Part shown: in pieces, positions 15,770 through 23,467 of the stretch | How the letters are laid out: each line of letters begins with the position of its first letter | Position numbering within the stretch: the first letter of the stretch is position 1 | Source: Humibacillus sp. DSM 29435 | GTDB taxonomy: Bacteria; Actinomycetota; Actinomycetes; Actinomycetales; Dermatophilaceae | Length of the DNA: 38,769 bases | Reading direction: 5' to 3' | Assembly: GCF_001758225.1 (NCBI RefSeq) | Contig: NZ_MAST01000027.1 | Span: forward strand, 1-38,769 | Notes under the pieces: model-generated | What the model was told of the DNA's origin: nothing | Database searches by the model: none | Seen by the model: the letters and a program-made list of their open reading frames with translations, nothing else | Position numbers and translations under genes: made by a program

Positions 15770-16391
15770 CGAGTTGGGCTCGGGTGTGGGCGAGGCCCAC
15801 CGGTCAGCTTCGACGCGTTGCCGGGAAAACCCGATCACTTGTGCTAGGGCTGCCTTCAGGTTGTCGCAGCGAACCGTACCCGCATACACGCCGCCAAGTT
15901 CGGTGAAGGCGTGCACGTGCCCCTCGAAGGAGGCCTCTTGGCCACCGGTCGCGGACACTCGGTGCACGGCCTTACCGGAGTAGGACATCCGCAACGAGAA
16001 CAGGTGCGCTGCGACCAGTTCCCCTCGTAGCACGACGGCGATTTCTCCGAAGTCGACTTCGGCTTCCCGGCCGGGGTGGTGGGTTTGCGGGACGAAACCT
16101 GTCGGGTCGCCGCGGCCCTGCTCAACACGGATCTGCGGTCCGCGTATGGCGACGTAGGTCCGCACAACGGGGTAGGACACGTCGTGCATGCCGTGCTCGT
16201 CGATGAGCCGGGCGAATATCCTGGTAGCGGTGTGCCGTTGCTTGCGGGGGGCGTCAAGATCACCCACCAGCATCGCGTCGATGACTTCCTTGAACTGGTC
16301 CAGTTTCGAAGGCCGCTTCGGGTAGTCAGCTCGTTGGGATGGCCACGCCGAACCCAACGCGTCCTTGACGGTGCGCCTGATGGCGCTCAGC
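15770..16391 (-). pseudogene. istA: istA fragment (central part), first IS21 element
   Basis: Minus-strand translation from 16391 gives RRTVKDALGSAWPSQ, YPKRPSKLDQFK, DAPRKQRHTATRIF, PQTHHPGREAEVDFGE, LFSLRMSYSGKAVHR and DNLKAALAQVIGFSRQRVE: the IstA linker and the start of the integrase core, with the first catalytic Asp in EVDFGE and the second in CDNLKAA. It ends abruptly at EADRWA, about 15795, where a deletion joins it to the right terminal repeat. The N-terminal piece lies at 20332-20453, on the far side of the second IS21. Not functional. Confidence 0.85.
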
Positions 16392-16451
16392 TGAAAGTCC
16401 CCAGACCTGCTCACTGAAATTCCCCACCCGTGTGGCTCCACCGAGTCAGGT

Positions 16452-16505
16452 GGGGCTCCTTCGAGGCTAGTGGTCTCTGACCACACACCAGCACGAAGGA
16501 GCCCC
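16452..16505 (+). promoter_or_regulatory. Stem-loop masking the istA ribosome-binding site
   Basis: GGGGCTCCTTCG (16452-16463) pairs perfectly with CGAAGGAGCCCC (16494-16505), and an inner hairpin GTGGTC/GACCAC (16470-16484) sits between. The right arm contains GAAGGAG, the likely Shine-Dalgarno site of istA (ATG 16514). A transcript reading in from outside would fold and hide it, a device known from other IS families to prevent transposase synthesis from external promoters. Confidence 0.55.
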
Positions 16506-17258
16506 GACTGCTCATGCTCACACGGGAGGAAGACATCGACGCGCACGCACTGCGGAAGCAGGGCTGGACGATCTCGGCGATCGCTCGGCACCTGGGGAGG
16601 GACCGTAAGACGATCCGGGCGTACCTGGCCGGGAGGGAGCCGGGCGTCCGGGAGGCGGGGGCACCTGATCCGTTCGAGAAGTTCGCCGCGTACTGCGGGC
16701 AGCGGCTGGCCGATGACCCGCACCTGTGGGCGATGACGTTGTTCGATGAGCTGCTGCAGCTCGGCTATGACCGGTCCTACCCCACGCTGACCCGGCAGCT
16801 GCGGGCCCGGGGGCTGCGCCCGGCGTGTGAGCCGTGCCGGCCCACGAAGGACCGGGCGGTGGCGATCATCGAGCACCCGCCCGGGGAGGAGACCCAGTGG
16901 GACTGGGTCGAGTTGCCCGACCCGCCCGAGCACTGGGGGTGGGGCAAGACCGCGCACTTGCTCGTCGGGGCGCTGAGTCATTCCGGGAGCTGGCGGGGAG
17001 TGTTGTGTGAGTCCGAGGAGCAGCCGCACCTGATCGACGGGCTGGATCGGGTCGCGCGCGCCCTGGGCGGACTGAGCAGGGACTGGCGTTTCGATCGGAT
17101 GTCCACGGTGGTGTCCCCGTCCACGGGGAAGGTGTCCGCGTCGTTCGCGTCCGTGGCTAAACACTACGGCGTGACCGTGAGGCCGTGCCCACCGCGGCGC
17201 GGGAACCGTAAGGGCGTCGTGGAGAAAGCGAACCATGTTGCCGCACAACGGTTCTGGC

Positions 17259-18738
17259 GGGCCTGTCAAGATTTCTGTGTAAGCGATCTGGGTCATCGTG
17301 GGTTTAGAGGTGGGCGTTGATGCGGTCGGGGTAGAGCAGGGCGAGCTCGGGACAGCGCCGTCTTCCAGCCGATCACGGCGAGGCCTTCGACCAGGCGGCC
17401 TGGAGCCTGGCGGGATTGGCCCTTCGGGGTGCCGGCCTCCTTGGCGCGTTCGCGGGCTCGTTTGTCCTCGATGGTTCGGATCGCGAGCCAGAGCAGCTTC
17501 ATCGCGGCGGCGTCGTTGGGGAAGTGACCGCGGTTCTTGATGATCTTGCGCAGCTGGTAGTTCAGCGACTCGATGCTGTTCGTGGTGTAGATGACCTTCC
17601 GAAGCGCGGGTCCGAAGGCCAGGAACGGGACGAACCGGTCCCACGCGTTCTCCCACGTCGCGCTTGTCGCGGGGTACTTCTTGCCCCAGGTCGAGTCGCC
17701 GAACGCGGCCATCGCTGTCAGTGCGGCGTCCTCGTCGGGGGCGGTGTAGATCGGGCGCAGCATCGCTGCTACTGCCTTGCGGTCGCCGTAGGAGACGAAG
17801 CGCATCGAGGCCCGGATCAGGTGCACGACGCAGGTTTGGACCATAGCGTGGGGCCAGGTGGCCTCGATGGCTTCCGGGAAGCCGGTCAGTCCGTCGCAGC
17901 ACACGATGAGGCCGTCACGCAGGCCGCGGTTGGCCAGTTGGGCGCACACCGAGGCCCAGAACTTCGCGCCCTCGGCGGCCTGGATCCAAATACCCAGAAC
18001 GGTTTTCACGCCGTCCATGTCGACCCCGACTGCGATGTGCGCGGCCCGGTTCGTCACGTGGGCGCCGTCGCGGATCTTCACCACGAGGGCATCGAGGAAG
18101 ATCACCGGGTAGAACGCCTCGAGCGGGCGGGACTGCCACTCGGCGACCTCGTCGGCCACGGCCTCGGTGACGTTCGAGATCGTCTCGTGGGACAGCTCCG
18201 TGCCGAGCGTTGAGGCGAGGTGGTGCTGGATGTCGCGGACCGTCATCCCGCCCGCGTAGAGGCTGATGATCATGTCCTCCAGCCCGCCGAGGCGCCGAGA
18301 GCCCTTCGGGACCAGCGCCGAGGCGAAGCTCGAGCTGCGGTCCCGCGGCTGGTCCAACGCGAGGTCGCCGACCTCGGTCCCGACCGTCTTGGGCGTCGTG
18401 CCGTTGCGGGAGTTGCCGCTGCCGTGCCCGGCCCGGTCGCCACGCTCGTAGCCCAGGTGCGAGGTCAGTTCCGCGTCCATCCCGCGCTCGAGGACGGCCT
18501 TGATCATCTCGGGCAGGAAGCCTCCCTTCCCGGTCAGAGCAACACCTCGTTCGCCGTCGCGGGCCAGTAGATCATCGACCAGATCGTCGGAAAACAGCTC
18601 CCGGCGCAGCCGCCGAGCTTCAGGACTCGAGGAGGCGGACGCGTCGGATGCCGTATCCGGGTCGTGCTTCTCGGTCACCGTCATAGTGAACTCCTTCAAG
18701 ATCGGACCCACCGCTCACACAGACCATCTGACACCCTC
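17259..18738 (-). mobile_element. IS256-family element inside istA, with 8-bp target duplication
   Basis: A 1480-base element flanked by the direct repeat GTTCTGGC (17251-17258 and 18739-18746). Its ends are imperfect inverted repeats: GGGCCTGTCAAGATTTCTGT on the left and, as complement, GAGGGTGTCAGATGGTCTGT on the right. Size, 8-base duplication and the single mutator-type transposase are all normal for IS256. Removal of the element plus one duplication copy restores istA exactly, so this is the most recent event in the nest. Confidence 0.95.
17293..18684 (-). CDS. IS256-family (mutator) transposase, C-terminal frameshift
   Basis: A 463-residue mutator-type transposase. ATG 18684 has GAAGGAG six bases upstream. 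Recognisable parts: ELTSHLGYERGD, SLYAGGMTVRDIQHHL, the first catalytic Asp in VIFLDALVVKIRDG, the second in IVCCDGLTGFPEAI, VHLIRASMRFVSY, and YTTNSIESLNYQLRK with the catalytic Glu. Near 17350 an extra C in the coding strand shifts the frame: the shifted frame would end ELALLYPDRINAHL at a TAA near 17304, the normal IS256 C-terminus, whereas the actual frame ends in Arg/Pro-rich sequence. Only the last 17 residues change, so activity may survive. Confidence 0.9.
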   Translation of the reverse strand: MTVTEKHDPDTASDASASSSPEARRLRRELFSDDLVDDLLARDGERGVALTGKGGFLPEMIKAVLERGMDAELTSHLGYERGDRAGHGSGNSRNGTTPKTVGTEVGDLALDQPRDRSSSFASALVPKGSRRLGGLEDMIISLYAGGMTVRDIQHHLASTLGTELSHETISNVTEAVADEVAEWQSRPLEAFYPVIFLDALVVKIRDGAHVTNRAAHIAVGVDMDGVKTVLGIWIQAAEGAKFWASVCAQLANRGLRDGLIVCCDGLTGFPEAIEATWPHAMVQTCVVHLIRASMRFVSYGDRKAVAAMLRPIYTAPDEDAALTAMAAFGDSTWGKKYPATSATWENAWDRFVPFLAFGPALRKVIYTTNSIESLNYQLRKIIKNRGHFPNDAAAMKLLWLAIRTIEDKRARERAKEAGTPKGQSRQAPGRLVEGLAVIGWKTALSRARPALPRPHQRPPLNPR

Positions 18739-19440
18739 GTTCTGGCGGACCCTGCCCGATGACGTGACCGTCGAGGAAGCCCAGGCGCGCCTGAACAAGT
18801 GGTGTACCACCCGCGGCGACATCCGGTTGCGGGCGACCGCCGACGGGCGCAGCACGGTCCAGACCCTGGCCGAGCTCGAGCCGCTGCGCCCGGTCCCGGC
18901 GCCGTACCCGGTCGTGCTCACCGTGGCGCGGGTGGTGTCCGCCCAGGCGTTGGTCTCCTACGCCGGGAACCGGTACTCCGTCCCGCCCGAGCTGCACGGG
19001 TCCACGGTCACCGTCAGCCTGCTCCTGGGCGCTACCCACCTGGACATCGCCACCCTCCCGACACCGGGACGCCCCGGCCCGGTCCCGACCGTCATCGCCC
19101 GCCACCAGCTCGCACCCGCTGGCGCCGGCGCCACCATCCGCGAGGTCGGGCACGTGACCGCCCTGACCGAGGCCGCCCTGGCCGCGTTCACCACGGCAGC
19201 CCCGCACCGCCGCAAAGAACGCCGCCCGCCCAGCCCAGCCGCCCGCGCCGAGGCCGAGCAACTGCGCCACCAAACCACCGGCCGATCCAGCGCATGCGAT
19301 GACACCCAGGTCGTGGTCAACCTGGCCCGATACGCGGCCGCCGCGGCCGGACGTAACGCCCTCATACCAGCCGCCCCCAACCCCTCACCCGAGGACCAGC
19401 CAGACACCCGCAAGAACACCCTGAAGGAGACGAACCAGCA

Positions 19441-20280
19441 ATGACAACAACACAGCCTACGATCCCATCGGCCCCGTCCACGCCCGCACAGGCCAGCCTG
19501 TACCAGCAGCTCCGCAGCCACCTCGCCGTCCTGAAGCTGCACGACGCCGCCGAGCACCTGCCCACCGTCCTGGACGCCGCCGCCGCCGAAGGGCTGTCCC
19601 TGACCGCCGCCCCCGAACGGCTCCTCGCCGTCGAAGTCGACGCCACCGAGGCCCGCCGCCTCGCCGGACGCCTCCGGTTCGCGTCGCTACCAACCCCGGC
19701 CACCCTCGCCGACTTCGACTACGACGCCGCCCCCGGCCTCGACCCCAAACTCATCACCGAGCTCGCCACCGGCCGCTACCTGCAGTCCGCGACCAACATC
19801 CTGCTCATCGGCCCACCCGGCGTCGGCAAGACCCACCTAGCCGTCGGACTGGCCCGCGCCGCAGGCGAATCCGGCTACCGCACCTACTTCACCACCGCAG
19901 CCGACCTCGCCGCCCGCTGCCACCGTGCCGCGATCGAAGGACGCTGGGCCACGACCATGCGCTTCTTCGCCGGACCGACCTGCCTCGTCATCGACGAGCT
20001 GGGCTACCTCGCCCTACCCGCCGAAGCCGCGTCCGCCCTGTTCCAAGTCGTGTCCCAGCGGTACCTGAAGACCTCCATCATCTTGACCAGCAACAAAGGC
20101 GTCGGCTCCTGGGGAGAGGTCCTGGGCGATAGCACCGTCGCCGCAGCCCTGCTCGACCGGCTCCTACACCGCTCCGTCGTGCTCAACCTCGACGGCGACT
20201 CCTACCGCCTCCGCGAACACCACGCCCGAGGCGAAGCCCCCCGCGCCACCACCACCGGCACCCGCCAACCGCTACGCTGA
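19441..20280 (+). CDS. istB: IstB, AAA+ helper ATPase of IS21
   Basis: A 279-residue IstB. The N-terminal half is helical (residues 1-95). The ATPase core has Walker A in LLIGPPGVGKTHLA and Walker B in CLVIDELGYLAL, followed by sensor-type SIILTSNKGVGSWGEVLG and the family end LNLDGDSYRLREH. IstB assembles on target DNA and directs IstA to it. Its start overlaps the istA stop (ATGA), so the pair is translationally coupled. It is intact, but without functional IstA from this copy the element cannot move itself; it might help related elements in the same cell. Confidence 0.95.
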   Translation: MTTTQPTIPSAPSTPAQASLYQQLRSHLAVLKLHDAAEHLPTVLDAAAAEGLSLTAAPERLLAVEVDATEARRLAGRLRFASLPTPATLADFDYDAAPGLDPKLITELATGRYLQSATNILLIGPPGVGKTHLAVGLARAAGESGYRTYFTTAADLAARCHRAAIEGRWATTMRFFAGPTCLVIDELGYLALPAEAASALFQVVSQRYLKTSIILTSNKGVGSWGEVLGDSTVAAALLDRLLHRSVVLNLDGDSYRLREHHARGEAPRATTTGTRQPLR

Positions 20281-20331
20281 CACCGCCACCAGGTGGGGAC
20301 TTTCGGCGAGCAACCCTGGGGATTTTCGACA

Positions 20332-20453
20332 AGCGGCATCACGCCACCCTACGTGGTGGCTGCGTTGGACCTCACGCTCCGACATCCCAGCACGGACACG
20401 GCGCGAATGGTTGCATAGAGCTCGACACGGCCATCTCGTGAGCCCAACACCAT
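20332..20453 (-). pseudogene. istA: istA N-terminal fragment, first IS21 element
   Basis: From ATG 20453 the minus strand reads MVLGSRDGRVELYATIR, then, after a one-base shift, VRAGMSEREVQRSHHVGWR: the N-terminus and helix-turn-helix of an IstA. It stops at the right end of the second IS21 and resumes at 16391 as RRTVKDALG. This proves that the second IS21 entered the first one's istA. Confidence 0.8.
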
Positions 20454-20646
20454 GTGTGTGCTACCTCCGGTCAGCCCGAAATGAGCCGAAGGAGGACCGC
20501 TGGGGCGGCCACCGATGACCGGCCTGAGGGTGTGGACACCGGTGAAGAGTCACCGACGGGCGGGGATGGCCTTGCGTCGACAACCTCGAGGGGTTGAACT
20601 TATTTGGTCAGTGGCTGGGGGCACACGGTTACGACGATGGTGTTGC
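20454..20646. other. Spacer between istA start and exporter operon
   Basis: About 190 bases with no gene. It separates the istA N-terminus from the permease stop and should hold the istA promoter. I could not find an IS21 terminal repeat here, which supports the view that the true left end of the element is the repeat at 23141-23192. Confidence 0.4.
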
Positions 20647-21438
20647 TCAGGAGCGGACGTCCCGGCGCGTGAACACCAAGAGGGCCACGGCCAGGAGTGC
20701 TGTGGCGAGGGCAACTAGTAGCCCGAGGTCAGCGAAGTTCCATCCTTCCGCCAAGGGTCGATTTCGATAGGCCCAGGCGAACGGTGAAAGGCCCAGCATC
20801 CACTCGTTCTGTTCCGACTGCGCGCCGAGCGCGTTGAGGAGGAAGGCCAACACACCTAAGCCGGCGCCGACTCCAAGTGCCACAGTCCGAGATCCCGAGA
20901 CGGCGCCACCCATCAGGGAAGCCATGGCGATGCTGAAGGTCAGGAGCACCCAGGCTGTAGTCACAGCGACGATATGGGTGCCGTTTAGTTCCAGCTCGAA
21001 AGGCCCGCTCATGGCGGCCAGCGCAAGTCCAAGCACCACACCGAGGACACTCAGACGGGTAAAGATCGCCAGCGCCCGCTCGGCCACCAGCTGGGCGCGG
21101 GAAACGGGGTGGGCGAGCGTGAGTTCAAGCATGCCGGATTCTTCGTCGCCAGCCACTGCCCTGGTGCCCCACACGACCGCAGCAGCCGTGCCGAGCACGA
21201 ATCCGAGCAAACCGAAGAACGTGGACTGTGTGTAGCCAGCCCCGGTGGCGATCTGGTCATAACCGATCGCCTTGACCACCCCCTCGGGCAGCTGGTCGAT
21301 CATGTCTGCCATGCCCGAGGCCGCCCCGCCAAGGGAAGGATAGAACGACAGGTACATCGCCATAACGGCCACGAGTGCCAGTGCCCACACGAGCAGGCCT
21401 TTCCAGCCGACGCGTAGTGATTGAACGAGAACTGGCAT
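20647..21438 (-). CDS. ABC-2 type exporter permease
   Basis: A 263-residue membrane protein with about six hydrophobic segments: one near the N-terminus (VWALALVAVMAMYLSFY), a large outside loop (SGMADMIDQLPEGVVKAIG), then FFGLLGFVLGTAAAVVWG, LSVLGVVLGLALAAMSG, TTAWVLLTFSIAMASLMGG, ALGVGAGLGVLAFLLNALG and a C-terminal one. The AGDEESGMLELTLAHPVSRAQLVAERAL segment is the coupling helix common in ABC-2 permeases of drug and antibiotic exporters. Its ATG overlaps the ATPase stop (TAATG near 21438), so ATPase and permease are made together. Substrate unknown. It lies inside the IS21-derived unit as cargo. Confidence 0.9.
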   Translation of the reverse strand: MPVLVQSLRVGWKGLLVWALALVAVMAMYLSFYPSLGGAASGMADMIDQLPEGVVKAIGYDQIATGAGYTQSTFFGLLGFVLGTAAAVVWGTRAVAGDEESGMLELTLAHPVSRAQLVAERALAIFTRLSVLGVVLGLALAAMSGPFELELNGTHIVAVTTAWVLLTFSIAMASLMGGAVSGSRTVALGVGAGLGVLAFLLNALGAQSEQNEWMLGLSPFAWAYRNRPLAEGWNFADLGLLVALATALLAVALLVFTRRDVRS

Positions 21439-22358
21439 TATGCGACATCCTTGTCTTCGTACATGGCCAACACCGACTCCTCCAGGTCTGGCTCCGCCAG
21501 CACTAAGTCGGCCACCGTGGATTGGGCTAAGGCTTTCACCAGTTCGTCGGTGCGGCCCTCAACAAGTCCGGAGACCAGAACATCGTCACCATCTGCGGAC
21601 ACGTCCAGGCCCGGTGCCAGTGCAGTCAGTCGTTGGGTAACCACCGATAGATCGGTGGCCGTCAGGCGGGCGCGCAGATGCCGCACCGCCGTCGCGCGCA
21701 GATCCTCGATGGATGCTTCGCGCACGATGCGACCCGACCGCAGCACGACAGCAAGATCAGCCACCTGCTCCACCTCGGACAGCACGTGGGAAGACAGGAA
21801 GATGGTCGCGCCCTCATCGCGGGCCTCGCCCACCAGTTGCAGGAAGGTTCTCTGGACGAGTGGGTCAAGCCCTGAGGTCGGCTCGTCGAGGATGAGCAGT
21901 TCCGGATCGTGCATGAAAGCCTGAACGATGCCCAGTTTCTGCTTGTTGCCTTTGGACAGCTTCCCAGCTTTCCGATCCAGCGGTATCTCCAGGCGCTCGG
22001 CTATCGCGTGCGCTCTTCGTCGTACGGTCCTGCGATCTCCCGGGGAGATGGAGGTCCAGAAGTTCAGGTGACCAGTGCCGGAAAGCCCGGGTTCCACATG
22101 CAGTTCCCCGGGAAGGTAGCCGATGCGGCCGCGCAGCTCTTTGCCACCTGCGCGTGGGTGTTGACCAAGCACCGTAGCTGACCCCGACGTTGGACGTAGC
22201 ACGTCGACCAACAAGCGCATCAGCGTGGTCTTGCCAGCGCCGTTAGGACCGATGACCCCGAAGATGCTCCCTTCCGGAATGGTCAGATTCAGTGAGTCCA
22301 GTGCGCTGACGGACCCGTATCGCTTGGTCAGGTCCGTGGTGACAACGACGTCAGTCAT
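21438..22358 (-). CDS. ABC exporter ATP-binding protein
   Basis: A 306-residue ATPase of the drug-exporter (DrrA/CcmA-like) type. Walker A is GPNGAGKTT near residue 40, the signature reads LSKGNKQKLGIVQAF, Walker B is LLILDEPTSGLDP, and the switch His lies in FLSSHVLSEVEQ. The C-terminal 85 residues form the accessory domain typical of these exporters. ATG 22358 has AAGGGG upstream and overlaps the TetR stop (ATGACTGA), so TetR, ATPase and permease form one coupled minus-strand operon. With the permease it should pump a hydrophobic compound out of the cell under TetR control. Confidence 0.93.
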   Translation of the reverse strand: MTDVVVTTDLTKRYGSVSALDSLNLTIPEGSIFGVIGPNGAGKTTLMRLLVDVLRPTSGSATVLGQHPRAGGKELRGRIGYLPGELHVEPGLSGTGHLNFWTSISPGDRRTVRRRAHAIAERLEIPLDRKAGKLSKGNKQKLGIVQAFMHDPELLILDEPTSGLDPLVQRTFLQLVGEARDEGATIFLSSHVLSEVEQVADLAVVLRSGRIVREASIEDLRATAVRHLRARLTATDLSVVTQRLTALAPGLDVSADGDDVLVSGLVEGRTDELVKALAQSTVADLVLAEPDLEESVLAMYEDKDVA

Positions 22359-23013
22359 TGCTGCCCCTTTCATCGGTGTTCGCGACGTGTGCCAAGTAGT
22401 CGTCGTAGAGACGTTGGGTCTGCTCATCCAGCTCGAAGGCGCCCAATGTCAGCATCCGCATCAGGGAGGCGTGAGCCCGCATCAGCACGGTCGCGTCCAT
22501 CTGCGCAGCGCCCAGCCCCCGGGCGATATGAGGCGCGAAAACGATCAGTGACAGGCCCACGGACAACATCACCTGGGTCTGGGCGTCGCTGTCAGGGTCC
22601 GGGCGTGTCCTGACCCCAGTCGCTCCGTCCTCGAACATGGCACGCGTCCCCTCAGCCATCTTGTCCCACAGCACGTCGCCCACGTTTCCTGGCTCAGTCA
22701 ACAGTCGCGCCAGGTACCGCATAGGCGGCGACTCCGGCACTGACTCCCGCACCAGGCGATCCATCGTGGATATGTCCATCTGAACCGCGTCGAACTTCTG
22801 GGCAAACAGCTCATCGACCACCTGCTCGTCACAGGCAAGGCGCAACGACTTCTTGTCTCCGAAGTGATGAATCACCAACGCCTGGCTGACACCGGCCTGC
22901 ACGGCGATCTGACGCACCGTGGTACCGCCGAAACCCTGGCGCCCGAAGAGGTCGATCGCTGCATCGCGGATACGGGCCGCCGACGTCCGGTCATGAGACC
23001 TCGCTGAACACAT
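22351..23013 (-). CDS. TetR-family repressor of the ABC exporter operon
   Basis: A 220-residue TetR-type regulator. The N-terminal helix-turn-helix reads IRDAAIDLFGRQGFGGTTVR, QIAVQAGVSQALVIHHFGDK, KSLRLACDEQV; the C-terminal ligand domain (residues about 65-215) is helical and variable. I chose ATG 23013 because the DNA-binding domain begins a few residues later and the next in-frame upstream start (23112) would run through a promoter-like direct repeat. It is the first gene of the exporter operon and ends inside the ATPase start. Autorepression relieved by the exported drug is the usual arrangement and fits the repeats at 23004-23044. Confidence 0.9.
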   Translation of the reverse strand: MCSARSHDRTSAARIRDAAIDLFGRQGFGGTTVRQIAVQAGVSQALVIHHFGDKKSLRLACDEQVVDELFAQKFDAVQMDISTMDRLVRESVPESPPMRYLARLLTEPGNVGDVLWDKMAEGTRAMFEDGATGVRTRPDPDSDAQTQVMLSVGLSLIVFAPHIARGLGAAQMDATVLMRAHASLMRMLTLGAFELDEQTQRLYDDYLAHVANTDERGSND

Positions 23014-23044
23014 ACTCAAGATACTAACTGAACATACAGTCAAG
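23004..23044 (-). promoter_or_regulatory. Direct repeats at the TetR-ABC promoter, probable operator
   Basis: CTGAACACATACTCAAG (23004-23020) and CTGAACATACAGTCAAG (23028-23044) share 7 bases at the left and 5 at the right, their starts 24 bases apart. They cover the TetR start codon and the segment just upstream. A TTGACT box on the minus strand (23043-23038) inside the second repeat could be the -35 element. The layout suits binding by the operon's own TetR. Confidence 0.5.
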
Positions 23045-23140
23045 AGCAACCGACCAGACTCCTCCCTCCACGGGCAGTCTTCAACTCGACCTGGGAGGCG
23101 TGACGTCCACATTCACGAACACAGCCGACACTGCTCGAAC

Positions 23141-23192
23141 GGTGCCGTCAGGATTCGTCACCAACTGACGTCAGGTTTCACGCCCATAGCCA
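23141..23192 (-). repeat. Terminal inverted repeat of the IS21-derived unit (left end)
   Basis: Exact reverse complement of 15655-15706, its outer tip ending CCCATAGCCA. The inner companion repeat at 23100-23118 matches the one at 15732-15750 with one difference. It lies 128 bases upstream of the TetR start, so the exporter operon is inside the unit. Confidence 0.85.
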
Positions 23193-23467
23193 GGTGGCTT
23201 ACCGCCACCGACAGCACCTTCTCCATCGCGCCGTCGCGCTCACCCAATTATCGCTGCGGTGAGGCCCGGTTCTCGGGGCGGGCTCACGGCGAGATCGCGG
23301 GTGGATCGCCCACAGCCAGGGCTAGCGTCCTCGTGCGGTCCGCAACGACGCGCGGCCGCAGTCACCGCGAGCTCGGTGTCACTCGAGCCATGCGCTGAGC
23401 GAGCCGTAACAAGTGGCGGCGACGGGCAAGGGTCGACCTTTCGCATCGGCTCGGTCGCCCCGGTGGC
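23193..23467. other. Gene-free stretch outside the transposon end
   Basis: About 275 bases between the terminal repeat and the stop of the NAD(P)-binding gene. Short frames exist on both strands but none has a ribosome-binding site or a recognisable motif. Confidence 0.4.

Larger units (their letters stand above)
16514..19444 (+). pseudogene. istA: istA transposase of second IS21, interrupted by IS256
   Basis: Joining 16514-17258 to 18747-19444 restores an intact 480-codon frame, so the only damage is the IS256 insertion. The N-terminus carries a helix-turn-helix (WTISAIARHLGRDRKTIRAYL), then a DWVELP segment giving the first acidic residue of the integrase core, FDRMSTVV with the second, and VVEKANHVAAQRFWR near the third. 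The C-terminal part includes VSYAGNRYSVPPELHG, typical of IstA. The junction reads RFWR/TLPDD across the repaired site. The stop overlaps the istB ATG as ATGA (19441-19444). Confidence 0.92.
16392..20331 (+). mobile_element. Second IS21-family element, nested in the first
   Basis: The left end carries TGAAAGTCCCCA then TGAAATTCCCCACC (16392-16428). The right end, read as complement from 20331, carries TGTCGAAAATCCCCA then CGAAAGTCCCCACC. Two repeats per end and TG...CA tips fit IS21. Outside both ends the istA sequence of the older IS21 continues, showing the insertion point; AGC flanks each side as a possible short target duplication. The element holds istA (split by IS256) and istB. Without the 1.49 kb of IS256 and its target duplication it is about 2.45 kb, the normal IS21 size. 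Confidence 0.85.
15655..23192 (-). mobile_element. IS21-derived transposon carrying a TetR-ABC exporter operon
   Basis: A 7538-base unit bounded by perfect 52-bp inverted repeats (15655-15706 and 23141-23192) whose tips read TGGCTATGGG. Both ends also hold a second inner repeat TCGTGAATGT-T/G-GACGTCAC (15732-15750; complement at 23100-23118), the multiple transposase-site layout of IS21-family ends. Read on the minus strand from 23192: left end, TetR, ABC ATPase, ABC permease, istA N-terminus (20453), istA middle (16391-15770), right end. The end of istA and all of istB are deleted. A second IS21 (16392-20331) interrupts istA. Outer flanks GGCGGC and GGTGGC are a possible degraded target duplication. 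The alternative is two separate IS copies forming a composite. Confidence 0.65.

Noticed and set aside
15410-17902. An 830-codon minus-strand frame
   Set aside because: It runs by chance through the VOC promoter region, the istA remnant, the antisense of the younger istA and the end of the IS256 transposase. Only the istA part (15770-16391) has family character in this frame.
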